From the NCBI RefSeq assembly GCF_900111235.1, contig NZ_FOJI01000003.1, positions 62,001-126,000 on the forward strand: 64,000 nucleotides of DNA. The letters are read 5' to 3'. The position numbers were made by a program, and so were the translations under genes. The notes beneath the pieces were generated by a model, which did not search any database, was not told the origin of the DNA, and saw nothing but the letters and a program-made list of their open reading frames with translations. Below are positions 27,097 through 36,500 of this stretch, in pieces; the first letter of the stretch is position 1, and each line of letters begins with the position of its first letter. Source of the stretch: [Clostridium] fimetarium (GTDB taxonomy: Bacteria; Bacillota; Clostridia; Lachnospirales; Lachnospiraceae).

Positions 27097-27612
27097 TTAT
27101 TTAATTATTTTCTTTGAATAATACATTTTAGCATCTTTTCTTTGTTTGCCCCAAGCATTCCAATATAATGCTTTATTATCAATTGCATATTTTAGTTCCA
27201 TACTTTCTCTTTTTTCCCTTGTTTCATTTGAATTACAAATCAAGTAAACACAAACTTCAAAATAACTACTAGCTATGTCCCGGTATTTTGCACATGTTCT
27301 GTTTGAATCACATTCACAAACACTAAATTTTTGATTAAACTCAAAAAGTCTTCGCGCGGAATATCTTTTTCTTGTATTTTCTTTTATATAAACTTTTGTA
27401 AGATATGATAAATCATATTGTAATTCTTTAAAAATATCTCTAGTCTGCGCCACTTCTAAACATATATCAGTATTGAAATTATCTTTACCCCACATTGTCC
27501 AAATCCCAGATTGCTTTTTATATTGTTCAATATTATTTTCTATGATGGAAAATAGGCCACATTTATCTTTAATTATATGCAGTAATAAAATCTCATTTGT
27601 ATCGTTATCCAT
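27097..27612 (-). CDS. Unknown 171-residue protein
   Basis: I do not recognise this protein. The start ATG lies behind AAAGGAAGTGTAC. The product is soluble with no membrane segment. It contains two tryptophan-containing patches (GIWTMWGKDN, ALYWNAWGKQRKD) and a CECDSNRTC cluster in the middle that could hold a metal. The C-terminus is lysine-rich. It stands alone among decaying genes, but its own frame is intact. Confidence 0.55.
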   Translation of the reverse strand: MDNDTNEILLLHIIKDKCGLFSIIENNIEQYKKQSGIWTMWGKDNFNTDICLEVAQTRDIFKELQYDLSYLTKVYIKENTRKRYSARRLFEFNQKFSVCECDSNRTCAKYRDIASSYFEVCVYLICNSNETREKRESMELKYAIDNKALYWNAWGKQRKDAKMYYSKKIIK

Positions 27613-27662
27613 TGTACACTTCCTTTGCTAAACTCTAATTTCATATCCTAATTGGTATTTAT

Positions 27663-27838
27663 TTATCTTATATGCACTTTTGAAGCTGAAACTTTCGTCC
27701 CTTCTAATCCATTTGCTTTCAAAAAACTTAATTCATTTTGGCACTGTATACACATAGGCCCTAAAATAATTTCGGGTATTGTTCCCGATCCCCAGACTTC
27801 TCCTAAATATAACTCTATAAACTGCGTATTCCACTTTT
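27663..27838 (-). pseudogene. Gene tail with CxxC, start lost
   Basis: A 58-codon open frame without start codon encodes a well-formed protein tail (FIELYLGEVWGSGTIPEII, then GPMCIQCQNELSFLKANGL). An in-frame TAA stands directly upstream. It looks like the C-terminal end of a degraded gene; family not recognised. The rest of 27613-27955 holds nothing clear. Confidence 0.4.
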
Positions 27839-27955
27839 AGTCAATAGATGAAATTCGCATTATGCTCATATATACATTTATCACAATGATTACATACATT
27901 ACATTCTGCTTAATGTAATAATGGAAAGCAAAATCACATATCTTTTTACTTAGTG

Positions 27956-28535
27956 TTATTTAAAACCCATAGCTTGTTTAACAATTTCCATCAGTTCTAT
28001 AGATGTCAATAATTCTAATAGCTTAAAAGCTACACCTGGTGCTGTTTCAGGACAATACGAAGTGATCACATTCCGATCAACTACTATGGGTTCATTTATT
28101 ACATTTACATGAAATCCCTTCAATTGATTTTGTCTTTTTCCTCCATCTAAATGATAAGTAGTTGCCTTTCGACCATTTAAAATTCCACTTCTACCTAAAG
28201 GTAAGGCTGCAACACAAATTGTAGCAATTATTTTATTCTTTGCATCAAATTCTCGTATCAAACTTTGAAATCGCTCATCATATACATCTTCATAGAATCC
28301 AAACTCTTCGAACCCACCCGGGATTGCTAAAGCATCATAATCATCTATATTAATTTCTTCAAATATTTTAGAGACTATTACTGGGATATTAAACGTACTC
28401 AAAACCTGCCTTGTAATCCACATGTCACAACAGTAACATCTACTCCAAATCATTTTCTGCCCATCCCATAATATCTACAAACGGACTAAATTCCATAGTT
28501 TTAAAACCCTTCGCTAAAAACAACAAAATCTTCAT
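27956..28535 (-). pseudogene. DJ-1/PfpI-family gene broken by two single-base deletions
   Basis: The true start is ATG 28535 behind GGAGAATTAA, giving [19 protein letters not shown] and [10 protein letters not shown], a classic DJ-1/PfpI N-terminus. Frame is lost at about 28450 (GATTTGGAGTA, where one more T would restore [12 protein letters not shown]). It is lost again at about 28417 (GGATTACAAGG, where one more T would restore GFTRQVLSTF). From there an intact frame runs to 27956 with PGGFEEFG and the nucleophile elbow TICVAALPLGRSGIL. Adding two bases gives exactly 194 codons including the stop, the normal family length. It is either a pseudogene or two homopolymer errors in the assembly. 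Confidence 0.85.
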
Positions 28536-28682
28536 TTAATTCTCCTTGCTACTGATTTTTTTATTATTATACTTTATAAATATATTGTGAATTAATACTG
28601 CTTGCATAATTGTTTTTAAATGAATTTTTCAATAACATCCATCTGTGGAATTAAAAATATTCCACAGATGAATATTTTGCTT

Positions 28683-29312
28683 TTACTTTAACCTTTCAAT
28701 ACAACCAGCTTTGATTGCACCTATGTTCTGAGCAATCTTTTCTATTGACCAATCCCACCACTGCCGTTCAAGCAGAGCTGAAATAATCTCATCCGAAAAT
28801 CGCTTTCGAATGGGTTTGGCTGGAACACCACCAACAATAGTGTAAGGTGGAATATCTTTTGTAACAACTGCACGGGTACCAATAATTGCCCCATCACCAA
28901 TGGTAACTCCCGCCATAATAACTGCCTCATAACCAATCCAAACATCGTTTCCAATTATAATATCACCTTTGTTATCCCAAGCGTCAGTGACATCGCTTCT
29001 TTTTAAATCCCATTCTTCAAAAAACAGTGGAAATGGATAAGTAGACAAAGAAGACTTAGAATGATTAGCACTATTGAAGAGAAATCGAGTACCACAAGCA
29101 ATGGAACAGAATTTTCCGATTACTAATCTATCATGATTGATTGGATAATGATACAAAACATTATTTTTTTCAAATTGTATAGGATCATTCACAAAGTCGT
29201 TATACATTGTATACTCGCCAACAATAATGTTTGAATCATTGATTACACTTTTTAAATAAATTGTCTGTTTATCTCCTGTACGGGGATATAATTTTTTTTC
29301 CGAAATAGTCAT
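28683..29312 (-). CDS. Vat/CatB-type xenobiotic acetyltransferase
   Basis: The 209-residue protein is a left-handed beta-helix acyltransferase of the group that includes streptogramin A (Vat) and type B chloramphenicol acetyltransferases. It shows IIVGEYTMYNDF, LYHYPINHDRLVIGKFCSI, and the catalytic-type histidine in ANHSKSSLSTYPF. It then shows hexapeptide repeats IIIGNDVWIGYEAVIMAG-VTIGDGAIIGTRAVV, IVGGVPAKPIRKRF and the helix QWWDW. Length and every hallmark are complete. The start follows TTAGGAGGTTTCAA. It would transfer acetyl from acetyl-CoA to a hydroxyl of an antibiotic-like substrate. Which drug, if any, cannot be told from sequence. No attenuator or regulatory peptide was seen upstream. 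Confidence 0.82.
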   Translation of the reverse strand: MTISEKKLYPRTGDKQTIYLKSVINDSNIIVGEYTMYNDFVNDPIQFEKNNVLYHYPINHDRLVIGKFCSIACGTRFLFNSANHSKSSLSTYPFPLFFEEWDLKRSDVTDAWDNKGDIIIGNDVWIGYEAVIMAGVTIGDGAIIGTRAVVTKDIPPYTIVGGVPAKPIRKRFSDEIISALLERQWWDWSIEKIAQNIGAIKAGCIERLK

Positions 29313-29537
29313 TTGAAACCTCCTAATTATGAATACTATTTTTTAAACTATCTCGGAAAATATAATACAACGCTTCACCTTATAACACCTCTTTCACACT
29401 TAATATATAATTATCACACATAATGTTACTACTATTTTATTCAATATTCATATTTTTCTTATTCCAAAGATGAACTCAATTATGTAAATGTAATCGAAAA
29501 TGTGTTTTTTCATATCTTGCTTTGGGTTAATCATAAT

Positions 29538-30293
29538 CTAATCTGGCTTTTTAACAAATATCATGTTCAACACTTTTTCAGTAATCCAGATTTCGTCTCC
29601 TCGTATTTCCAAATTATAACCTACAGTAATTTCCATATTTGTTTCTTTCATAATACAAGTATATTTTTCTGCTTACTTACGTAAAAATCTAATGTTAGTT
29701 AATTTACTAGATTAAAAATGAAAGCCCGCAGAATGAAACATTTCTTTATATTCATTAAAATGATAGAACTTTATATGTCCGTCCGGTTTCATTTGCATAA
29801 ATTTATCGACAAATCCACTAGTATCATTTTCATTTGGAGTAGGATCAGAAACAATTAATTTTCCATCAGGTCTTAATACTCGGTACATTTCCTTAATACT
29901 ACTCTTTAAATCAGGGAAATGATGCAATGCGTATCTTGTGATAATCGTATCCACACTATTATCTTTATAAGGAAAATTAATACCCTCATAGGATGCGAAC
30001 TTTAAATTATCTAGATTATCCTTACTCGCCTTTTCTGCATTTATTTTCAATGTTTCAGTAACTATATCTAACCCGATTATCGTTGAATCACTATATTTTT
30101 TTGCTAAAGGAAAAGCAATATATCCTGTTCCAGTTCCTAAATCTAATATCACATCACTTTTTTGGGCATCTATCATATTCATCAGCAGATTTAAGTGATT
30201 ATCATCTACTGTTTGCTTTTCATAGAATTTACTTTCTAAGAAGCTTGTTTCAAATCCATTTTTCGTTAATTGTATACTATCCTTTATAGTCAT
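29538..30293 (-). pseudogene. SAM-dependent methyltransferase with two in-frame stops
   Basis: An intact frame from ATG 30293 (behind GGGAGTGAGAC) encodes a class I methyltransferase: ILDLGTGTGYIAFPLAKKY (SAM motif I), IIGLDIVTET, ITRYALHHFPDLKSSIKEMYRVL and DGKLIVSDPTPNE. It stops at TAA 29712 after HSAGFHF, about 58 codons short of the family's usual ~250. In the same frame the protein continues as SSKLTNIRFLRK, a second TAA, then EITVGYNLEI-GDEIWITEKVLNMIFVKK to TAG at 29538. Both internal stops would be Gln codons (CAA) with a single C-to-T change. A 193-residue truncated enzyme could still be made. Confidence 0.75.
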
Positions 30294-30382
30294 GTCTCAC
30301 TCCCGAAGTCTTTATTTTTGATTATCAATAAAATGTCCATCACAATGTCTTAACAAACATAGTCGCATTTAATGCAGCTTCC

Positions 30383-30580
30383 CATTATTGCTATAATTAG
30401 TAGTTTAATTATTTCAAAACTCTTCTTATCCTCACAATGAAAAAAGCTATAAACTCTCATGGGGAGCTCATAACTTTAGATATGTTAATTATATTTCATT
30501 TTCTCCCCATTAATTTCATTATATTCTTAATTTTTACACTTTTCAACAAAATCTTACCAATTTATGGATAATAAATTACT
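30383..30580. repeat. Dispersed repeat, copy B
   Basis: This segment is similar along its length to 13945-14143 and in the same orientation. In copy A it lies downstream of the J-domain gene; here it lies downstream of the ACT-domain gene. Confidence 0.85.
30441..30477 (-). terminator. Terminator hairpin, second repeat copy
   Basis: It has the same hairpin as 14001-14039, with one substitution weakening the right arm (ATAACTTT). A T-run follows on the minus strand. It lies about 160 bases past the ACT-domain gene. Confidence 0.5.
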
Positions 30581-30638
30581 TACTAAAACCACTCTTATTC
30601 CTTACCCTGACCATTCATATCATCTACATCATTATTTT

Positions 30639-31004
30639 CTATATAAACATACATCCATTATCCTTTAGTGCCTTTATTACAGGGTTAAACTTATCCTTCT
30701 TAACAAAGATATAATCTGTGTCATATGTTGCAACCACCAAAATTGCAGTCTTTTCCTTTGCAATTATCGCAGATAAAAATGCGATCATACCATATTTTTC
30801 AAATGCAGCATCTTCTGCTATTCTAAAGCACCCCCATCCATGCTCCACACTTGTATTTCCCTCTACTACATTACAACTCTCACATATAACAGACAATTCA
30901 GAGTCTGTTTTGCTTATAAACACATATTCCTTCTGTAAAATCTCACTATTCAAACTTGTCACCTTAAAAATTGAAAAATCCTTGTTGATTACTTGTAAAA
31001 TCAT
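30639..31004 (-). CDS. ACT-domain protein
   Basis: The 121-residue protein ends in an ACT_7-like domain: WGCFRIAEDAAF, MIAFLSAIIAKEKTAILVVATYDTDYIFVKKDKF, VIKALKDNG. Small stand-alone ACT proteins of this sort are thought to bind amino acids. A strong AAGGAGGATAGTAA site precedes the ATG. It sits between the two segments duplicated from the J-domain locus, in the position the body of the J-domain gene occupies in the other copy. Confidence 0.82.
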   Translation of the reverse strand: MILQVINKDFSIFKVTSLNSEILQKEYVFISKTDSELSVICESCNVVEGNTSVEHGWGCFRIAEDAAFEKYGMIAFLSAIIAKEKTAILVVATYDTDYIFVKKDKFNPVIKALKDNGCMFI

Positions 31005-31087
31005 TTACTATCCTCCTTGGTTTATTACCATAAGCTAATATATTTGCACTCACACGGTTGTTTCGATGATCTTCGCATAAATAAAAA

Positions 31088-31142
31088 TAGCGTTTGAACT
31101 TTCATACCTTCTGTGGCCTAATGGTATGGAATTCAAACGCTA
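31088..31142 (-). terminator. Long hairpin with minus-strand U-tract
   Basis: The outer arms TAGCGTTTGAA and TTCAAACGCTA are perfect and an inner CATACC/GGTATG pair extends the stem. Five T residues follow on the minus strand. It is a strong terminator, possibly bounding the ACT gene from upstream transcription. Confidence 0.65.
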
Positions 31143-31233
31143 ATATGAGTATACTTTACCCGGCGGAAAAGTATTGCGTAGGTTTATTTAATTATATATT
31201 AAACTATCATAATATATATTCTATGTCAACTTA

Positions 31234-31326
31234 TTATTGTATCATGACCACAAGGAAATCCCATATAACCATATTGCAACACCCTAATGAATCATTTCCC
31301 TTTGCCACTGAATATCTTTTTGACAT
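31234..31326 (-). pseudogene. Truncated duplicate of the J-domain gene
   Basis: The ribosome site, ATG (31326) and first 27 codons (MSKRYSVAKGNDSLGCCNMV …) match the gene at 14296-15279 almost exactly. The frame then runs into a TAA after 30 codons. All membrane and J-domain coding sequence is missing. Confidence 0.85.
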
Positions 31327-31376
31327 TGATTTTCTCCAATCTTTTGAACTCATTTTCATATCAGCCTATTTGTATA
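31246..31376. repeat. Dispersed repeat, copy B, J-domain gene 5' end
   Basis: This segment closely matches 15199-15328 in the same orientation, including the ribosome site. Similarity fades into unrelated sequence on both sides. Confidence 0.85.
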
Positions 31377-31579
31377 TTTATAAACTTTATGTTTTAATTT
31401 GGATTATGTTCTTTTTACAAAATTCTACTATAATGGTAAAGAATTTTCAGCAAATCACTGCATAGATGACTCCCATGTATTCATTTTCTTCTTATAACTT
31501 TGGATAAAATCTAAGTTTGAAATGTTCTGTGTGTAATTTTAACAAAAAAATAAGATTTTTACCATCACTATTTAAATTA

Positions 31580-31618
31580 AAAAAGACAGCTAATCACCGT
31601 TTAAGATGACTAACTGCC
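31580..31618 (-). terminator. Terminator at the end of the conjugation operon
   Basis: On the minus strand GCAGTTAGTCA pairs with TGATTAGCTGT through two G-U pairs around a TCTTAAACGG loop. TCTTTTTT follows. It lies 47 bases past the last gene of the element. Confidence 0.75.
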
Positions 31619-31664
31619 TACTAGCTATTTAAATTCATCTATGGACTTTCCATCAATTATGGAA

Positions 31665-32558
31665 TCACCTACTCCTTCCTTCTTTTTCCGGTAAAGTCTT
31701 GATAGTTATTGGTTGAACTATACATCTCGATTCTTGTTCTTGCTGAAATATATCAAAAGACTCACTTCCATATTCGTACTTCTGCTCAGATACTAATGGT
31801 ACAACGTCCCCTTTAACCACTTCGATAGCGCCATGGCTGTTTTCGTTAAGTTCATCCCACTTCTTTTCCATCTGCTTCAGCGCCACATCCCTTGCCAAAT
31901 TATCTACCCTATCAATCGCTGCATCCAATCGAAGCTCCATGCTACTAAGCAGTTTTCCTTTCATCTGCCATGGTTTCTTTATTATTTCAGCCTTTGAAAA
32001 TGGTTTCTCCTGCATGGAATAATCAGCGATTTCTTTATCAGCAAATGTACGGAATGTATTTGCTATTTTCTGATTAGCTTCCCTTATTCCTTTACCAAAT
32101 GCATCAATCTTAGCTACTGTTCGATTCACATCTGCAACAGATTCTCGAACATTTTCTCTCATTGAAACTAACTTATCTTTTATACCACAGAATTCAGACA
32201 CCCTATTTAATGCCTCTTTACCTTTTTGCTTTACAGAAGCAACTATTTCAGATGCTTTTTCTTTCACTGACTCCTTTACATCCAATAACTGTGTTTTCAT
32301 TTCCGTGCATCTGCTTTCCATTTTATTAACTATTTCTAACAAGGTATCTTTTAATGACTTTTGCTCCATATTAGCAAGTTGTTCCCTAACACTATTAAGT
32401 TCTCCAACTACCAGATCTAATTTACTTTGCAATCCATCAATACAGGATACAAGTTCAAATACACCATTTGCCTTATCCTGCATCTGATTCTGTTTTAACA
32501 GATTGATTAATTCTATAATAACCTCTTCCTGCGTCATACTATTATTTAATTCTTCCAT
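31665..32558 (-). CDS. Coiled-coil protein of the conjugative element (possibly DUF6674)
   Basis: The 297-residue product has long heptad-rich helices over about residues 1-200 (DGLQSKLDLVVGELNSVREQ, IVNKMESRCTEMKTQLLDV, SEIVASVKQKGKEAL). A further helix carries ELRLDAAIDRVDNLARDV. There is no membrane segment or catalytic motif. Proteins of this look are found beside SpoVG-like proteins at the end of clostridial conjugative elements. I believe the family is DUF6674, but that name is from memory and unsearched. It is the last gene of the operon, followed by a strong terminator. Confidence 0.65.
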   Translation of the reverse strand: MEELNNSMTQEEVIIELINLLKQNQMQDKANGVFELVSCIDGLQSKLDLVVGELNSVREQLANMEQKSLKDTLLEIVNKMESRCTEMKTQLLDVKESVKEKASEIVASVKQKGKEALNRVSEFCGIKDKLVSMRENVRESVADVNRTVAKIDAFGKGIREANQKIANTFRTFADKEIADYSMQEKPFSKAEIIKKPWQMKGKLLSSMELRLDAAIDRVDNLARDVALKQMEKKWDELNENSHGAIEVVKGDVVPLVSEQKYEYGSESFDIFQQEQESRCIVQPITIKTLPEKEGRSR

Positions 32559-32710
32559 ATTAATATTATTAACCGTCCCTTTCTCACAACCTGCAAGCCT
32601 TAATCAGCTGACACAAAGTTGCATTTAATAATTAATTTTTAAAACTATTTCCTCCATCTTTGATAGCGGACAGCCAATTAACTGCCCGCAAACATCTTTA
32701 CTGATTTTCT

Positions 32711-33391
32711 TTAACGAAATGGTGTATCCTTACTTGGCTGTTCCTTCGCTGTAGAGTTTTGCATATTTTCCTGTGCTTCCTGCTTGCTCTGCTCTACATT
32801 TTTTTCTACCGTTTTTTCATAATCAACAAGTAATGCATCAAACATCTTTGTTCGGAATTCAGCTGTGACCGGATAACAAATATCGCGAAAGATATCCTTT
32901 CCCTGTTCATCCTTCTGATTGGTCTTATAACCTGGCATTGCAACGAAGTTATTCTCATTTCTACCTTCTAATACAGTAACATTATTAATCACAAAGCAGT
33001 CATCTAGCACTACTCGTGCCAGAGCTTTCATATTGCTCCCTTCTCTTTCATATGGAGTGACTGATACCGTAACTTCTGGCATTTCAACAGTCTTTTCTCC
33101 ACTAACGAAATTCTTGCCATCTTTATTTTCATACGCATCAATAATATCTGCATATAATTCCTCTCTGAATTCCTTAGTAATTGGATTGCAAATATCCTTA
33201 TATACATCCTGGCCATTTTCATTCTGCTGATTGGTCTTATATCTTGGCATAGATACAAATATTCTTCCATCAGCAGCCTGGATAATTGCTATATTTGTCA
33301 CTTTGAAACTCTCCCCAAAAGTAACCGCTGCAAACCCTTTTAAACTTCCCTCATTTCTTTTAACATCATTTACTATGATTGAATATTTCAT
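32711..33391 (-). CDS. Double SpoVG-domain protein
   Basis: Two SpoVG-like domains are in tandem. The first, about residues 2-83, has VNDVKRNEGSLKGFAAVTFG, IFVSMPRYKT and DICNPITKEFREELY. The second, about 108-187, has YEREGSNMKALARVVLDDCF, FVAMPGYKT and DICYPVTAEFRTKM. A glutamine/lysine-rich tail follows. SpoVG is an RNA- and DNA-binding regulator of about 90 residues; the repeated CNPITKEFRE-type segment is its hallmark. A fused pair is common in Firmicute mobile elements, with unknown purpose. The start ATG is behind AAAGAGGTAACGT. Confidence 0.85.
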   Translation of the reverse strand: MKYSIIVNDVKRNEGSLKGFAAVTFGESFKVTNIAIIQAADGRIFVSMPRYKTNQQNENGQDVYKDICNPITKEFREELYADIIDAYENKDGKNFVSGEKTVEMPEVTVSVTPYEREGSNMKALARVVLDDCFVINNVTVLEGRNENNFVAMPGYKTNQKDEQGKDIFRDICYPVTAEFRTKMFDALLVDYEKTVEKNVEQSKQEAQENMQNSTAKEQPSKDTPFR

Positions 33392-33500
33392 ACGTTACCT
33401 CTTTCTGCATGTTCCGGCCATGCTCCGTTTTCTAAGTCACTTTAGTTTTCTAAGTTTCCTATTATTTCTTTTTCTGCGCTGTACGCTGCTGATTATTAAA

Positions 33501-33525
33501 AGGGACTGCCATAAAAGCAATCCCT
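33501..33525 (-). terminator. Hairpin between helicase and SpoVG genes
   Basis: On the minus strand AGGGATTGC pairs with GGCAGTCCCT around TTTTAT, followed by TTTAATAA. It may attenuate transcription into the SpoVG gene. Confidence 0.45.
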
Positions 33526-33583
33526 AATATAAATACAAATACTTACTATAAAATCACGTTTGCTCAAACGAAATTTTGACATT

Positions 33584-36500
33584 CTATCTGCTTTTATTCT
33601 CCCATTCCGTCTGATAGCTGTTCCCTCTCTCTGCCACATTAATCTCCGACAGATCACTACTCTTATCCTCAACACCATTCAAGTCCACATCCTCGACCTT
33701 GCCATTTTCCAGATCCAGTTCTGCATTTAGTTCATATTGTCTAGTTAGCTTTTCTTTTAACTCTGCCTCATACTGAAATGGCTTTTCATATTCAGACTTC
33801 GAAGACTCCATATCCCTCTGATACTGATCTATCTTTTTTACCAGAAAATCTTCATTCTCCTGCAGATTATTAAAGGTGTTTTCAATCTTCACCATATTAC
33901 CAACTGGACTTGTTGAAAGTTCTGCCTTATATTCAGTCGTACCTCGAAGAACCATATAATTGATTCCCATAAAATTCTTCTCCACAAGTAAATCAAATCC
34001 ATGATAACTACCAATTGGATAAGTATTACCTGTCTTACATTTACTGATAGCTTCAAGCATTGCGGTTCCACCATCCACTCTTTCTGTAAATGTAGCAACT
34101 CCCACTTTGATTACAAAATCAGGATTGCTAATCAGTTCCTTATCTCTCGCCTTAATATCGTCGCGAACACAGACAAGCTTTTCCTCTGCTGCCTTAATCA
34201 GCTTTGGAAAGCGAACCATGTAGTTATCCTGTAAAGAATATTTCTGACTGTCATAAGAAGATTTTAAAAGTTTTAATCTTTGAACATCATTATCAAGCTT
34301 CATTTTTTCTCTTATTAACGGATTACCTGTTGCTACTGCCTTAATTTCTGCATAAGAAAGTGTTGCTTCATCAATATCCTCACAGGTACGAGACACTGAT
34401 TTGCTTGTCATGACCTGACTAATAAATCGTTGTTTATTCTCAACAAGCGACCAGGAATACGCGTCAAATGTGCCTTTTGTGACATATCTATAAATTGCAA
34501 CTTCTTTATTTTCATTACCTTGTCTGATTCCTCTTCCTTCCCTTTGTTCAATACAAGACGGTTTCCATGGACAATCGATATGATGCATAGCCACAAGGTG
34601 TGTCTGCACATTTACGCCAGTACCACACTTATCTGTAGAACCAATCAGAATCTTCTTTTTGCCTGTCCTCATTGCTTTCAACAATACATCTCGTTGTGCA
34701 TCTGACTTTGCGTCGTGAATAAATGCTATCTCATCTGCAGGTATTCCACGTCTTACAAGTTCTGTCTTCACATAGTTGTAAATATCAAACTCACCTGGCT
34801 GACCTTCAGGGGACCATGCCGATTTGGGTGTTCCAATATCAGAAAAGACAAGTTGGCAACCAATCTTCTCCTCTTTGATAGCTTTCATGTACTCATAGAC
34901 TACATTATCAACTACTTTATTTAATTTCCCATCCGGATTATTGGGTGAATCTGCATCTAATAACCTTGCATCTGTACCAAGGAGTCTTGCCTCATGGGTA
35001 ATCTTTAAGAAGTTATCCTCACTCGGATCAACTCCACCATTTCTGATACGTTCTGCTCTTACAACAAAATCTTCCATGACCTGTTTCACATACCAGTCAG
35101 GCTCACTTTCTACAATGTTGTATTTACATTCTCTAAGCGTTGGTACATCCAAATCAAGCATATCTGCTGTTTGCACATCTGCACATTCACGGAAGATATT
35201 CATAAGCTCCGGCAGATTGGTAAACTTATTAAATCTGCTTTTAAATCTGAATCCACTGCCTTCTACTGTCAGTTCCAATGCAGTTGTAACCTCACCAAAG
35301 TTGGTTGCCCATGAATCAAAATGATAAATGCCCATTTGCTCAAGTGCATCCTTTTGTAAATACTGCTGCATAACATACATTTCGCACATGGTGTTACTGA
35401 TAGGAGTTCCAGTTGCAAATACAATTCCTCTGCCTCCGCTAATCTCATTGATATACTGACATTTCAGTTGCATATCCGTAGATTTTTTAGCACCGGAACT
35501 ACTAATACCTGATACATTATTCATCTTTGAAAATATAGCAAGATTCTTAAAATTGTGAGCTTCGTCCACCATGACAGAATCAATTCCCAGTTCCTCAAAA
35601 TTAATCAAATTATCCTTTCTGCTTTCATCAGAAAGCTCACGAATCTGGTCTTCTAACTTTTTCTTCTGACTCTCCATTTGCTTTACTGTCCATCTCTCAC
35701 CATTTTGCAATTTCATACTGTCAATGGCATCTACTAGTTCTTCCACCTTCTGATTTAACATTCGTTCTCGTCTCTCTGGCGAAATTGGAATCTTTTCAAA
35801 CTGTGAGTGGGACATAATAATACTGTCATAATCACCTGTTGCAATCCTAGATATAAACTGCTTTCTCCTGTTCTTTTCAAAATCCCGTTCCGTTGCTACC
35901 AAGATATTTGCAGATGGATAAAGTCTCAAAAATTCACTTGCTGTCTGACCAATCAGTGTCTTTGGAACAACCATAACTGTCTTATTGGCAAGTCCTAATC
36001 TCTTCTGCTCCATACAGGCTGCCATCATTTCAAATGACTTACCTGCTCCTACACAGTGTGCCAATAACGTATTTCCACCCATTAAGATTCTGGCTACCGC
36101 ATTTAACTGATGAGGTTTTAACTCAATCTCTGGATTCATTCCCGGGAACTGCAAATGTGAACCATCATATTCACGAAGTCTAATGTTATTAAATATCTCA
36201 TTATAATAATCCACATACTTTGTCCTTCGATTTGGATCTTTGAATATCCACTCCTTAAAAGCTTCCTTCATCTGATTCTGTTTTTCCCTGGCGAGCATAG
36301 TCTCATTTTTATTTACTACATAATGATACTTGCCATCTCCATCATCTACTCTGTCTTTTATAGTTACAGTCTTAAGATTCAACGTATCCTCAAAAATAGA
36401 ATAAGCATCCTCTCGGCCTGTACCAAATGTCTTGGTAGCTGCGATTGAATGCTTATCCATTGATTTATTCTCTATAAACCATTCCATACTAACTTTGTTC

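Larger units (their letters stand above)
30294..30638. other. Intergenic region occupied by repeat copy B
   Basis: No gene is present. Repeat copy B (30383-30580) with its hairpin fills most of it. Confidence 0.5.
31005..31664. other. Junction region between accessory genes and the conjugative element
   Basis: No intact gene is present. The stretch contains a long hairpin (31088-31142), the truncated J-domain gene copy (31234-31326) and the terminator of the conjugation operon (31580-31618). The left end of the conjugative element probably lies between about 31380 and 31580, but no attachment site could be identified without the other end. Confidence 0.4.

Noticed and set aside
28742-28954. 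70-codon minus-strand frame in the acetyltransferase gene
   Set aside because: It is a shadow of the beta-helix repeats in another frame.
29502-29684. 60-codon plus-strand frame
   Set aside because: It is antisense to the retained C-terminal coding sequence of the broken methyltransferase.
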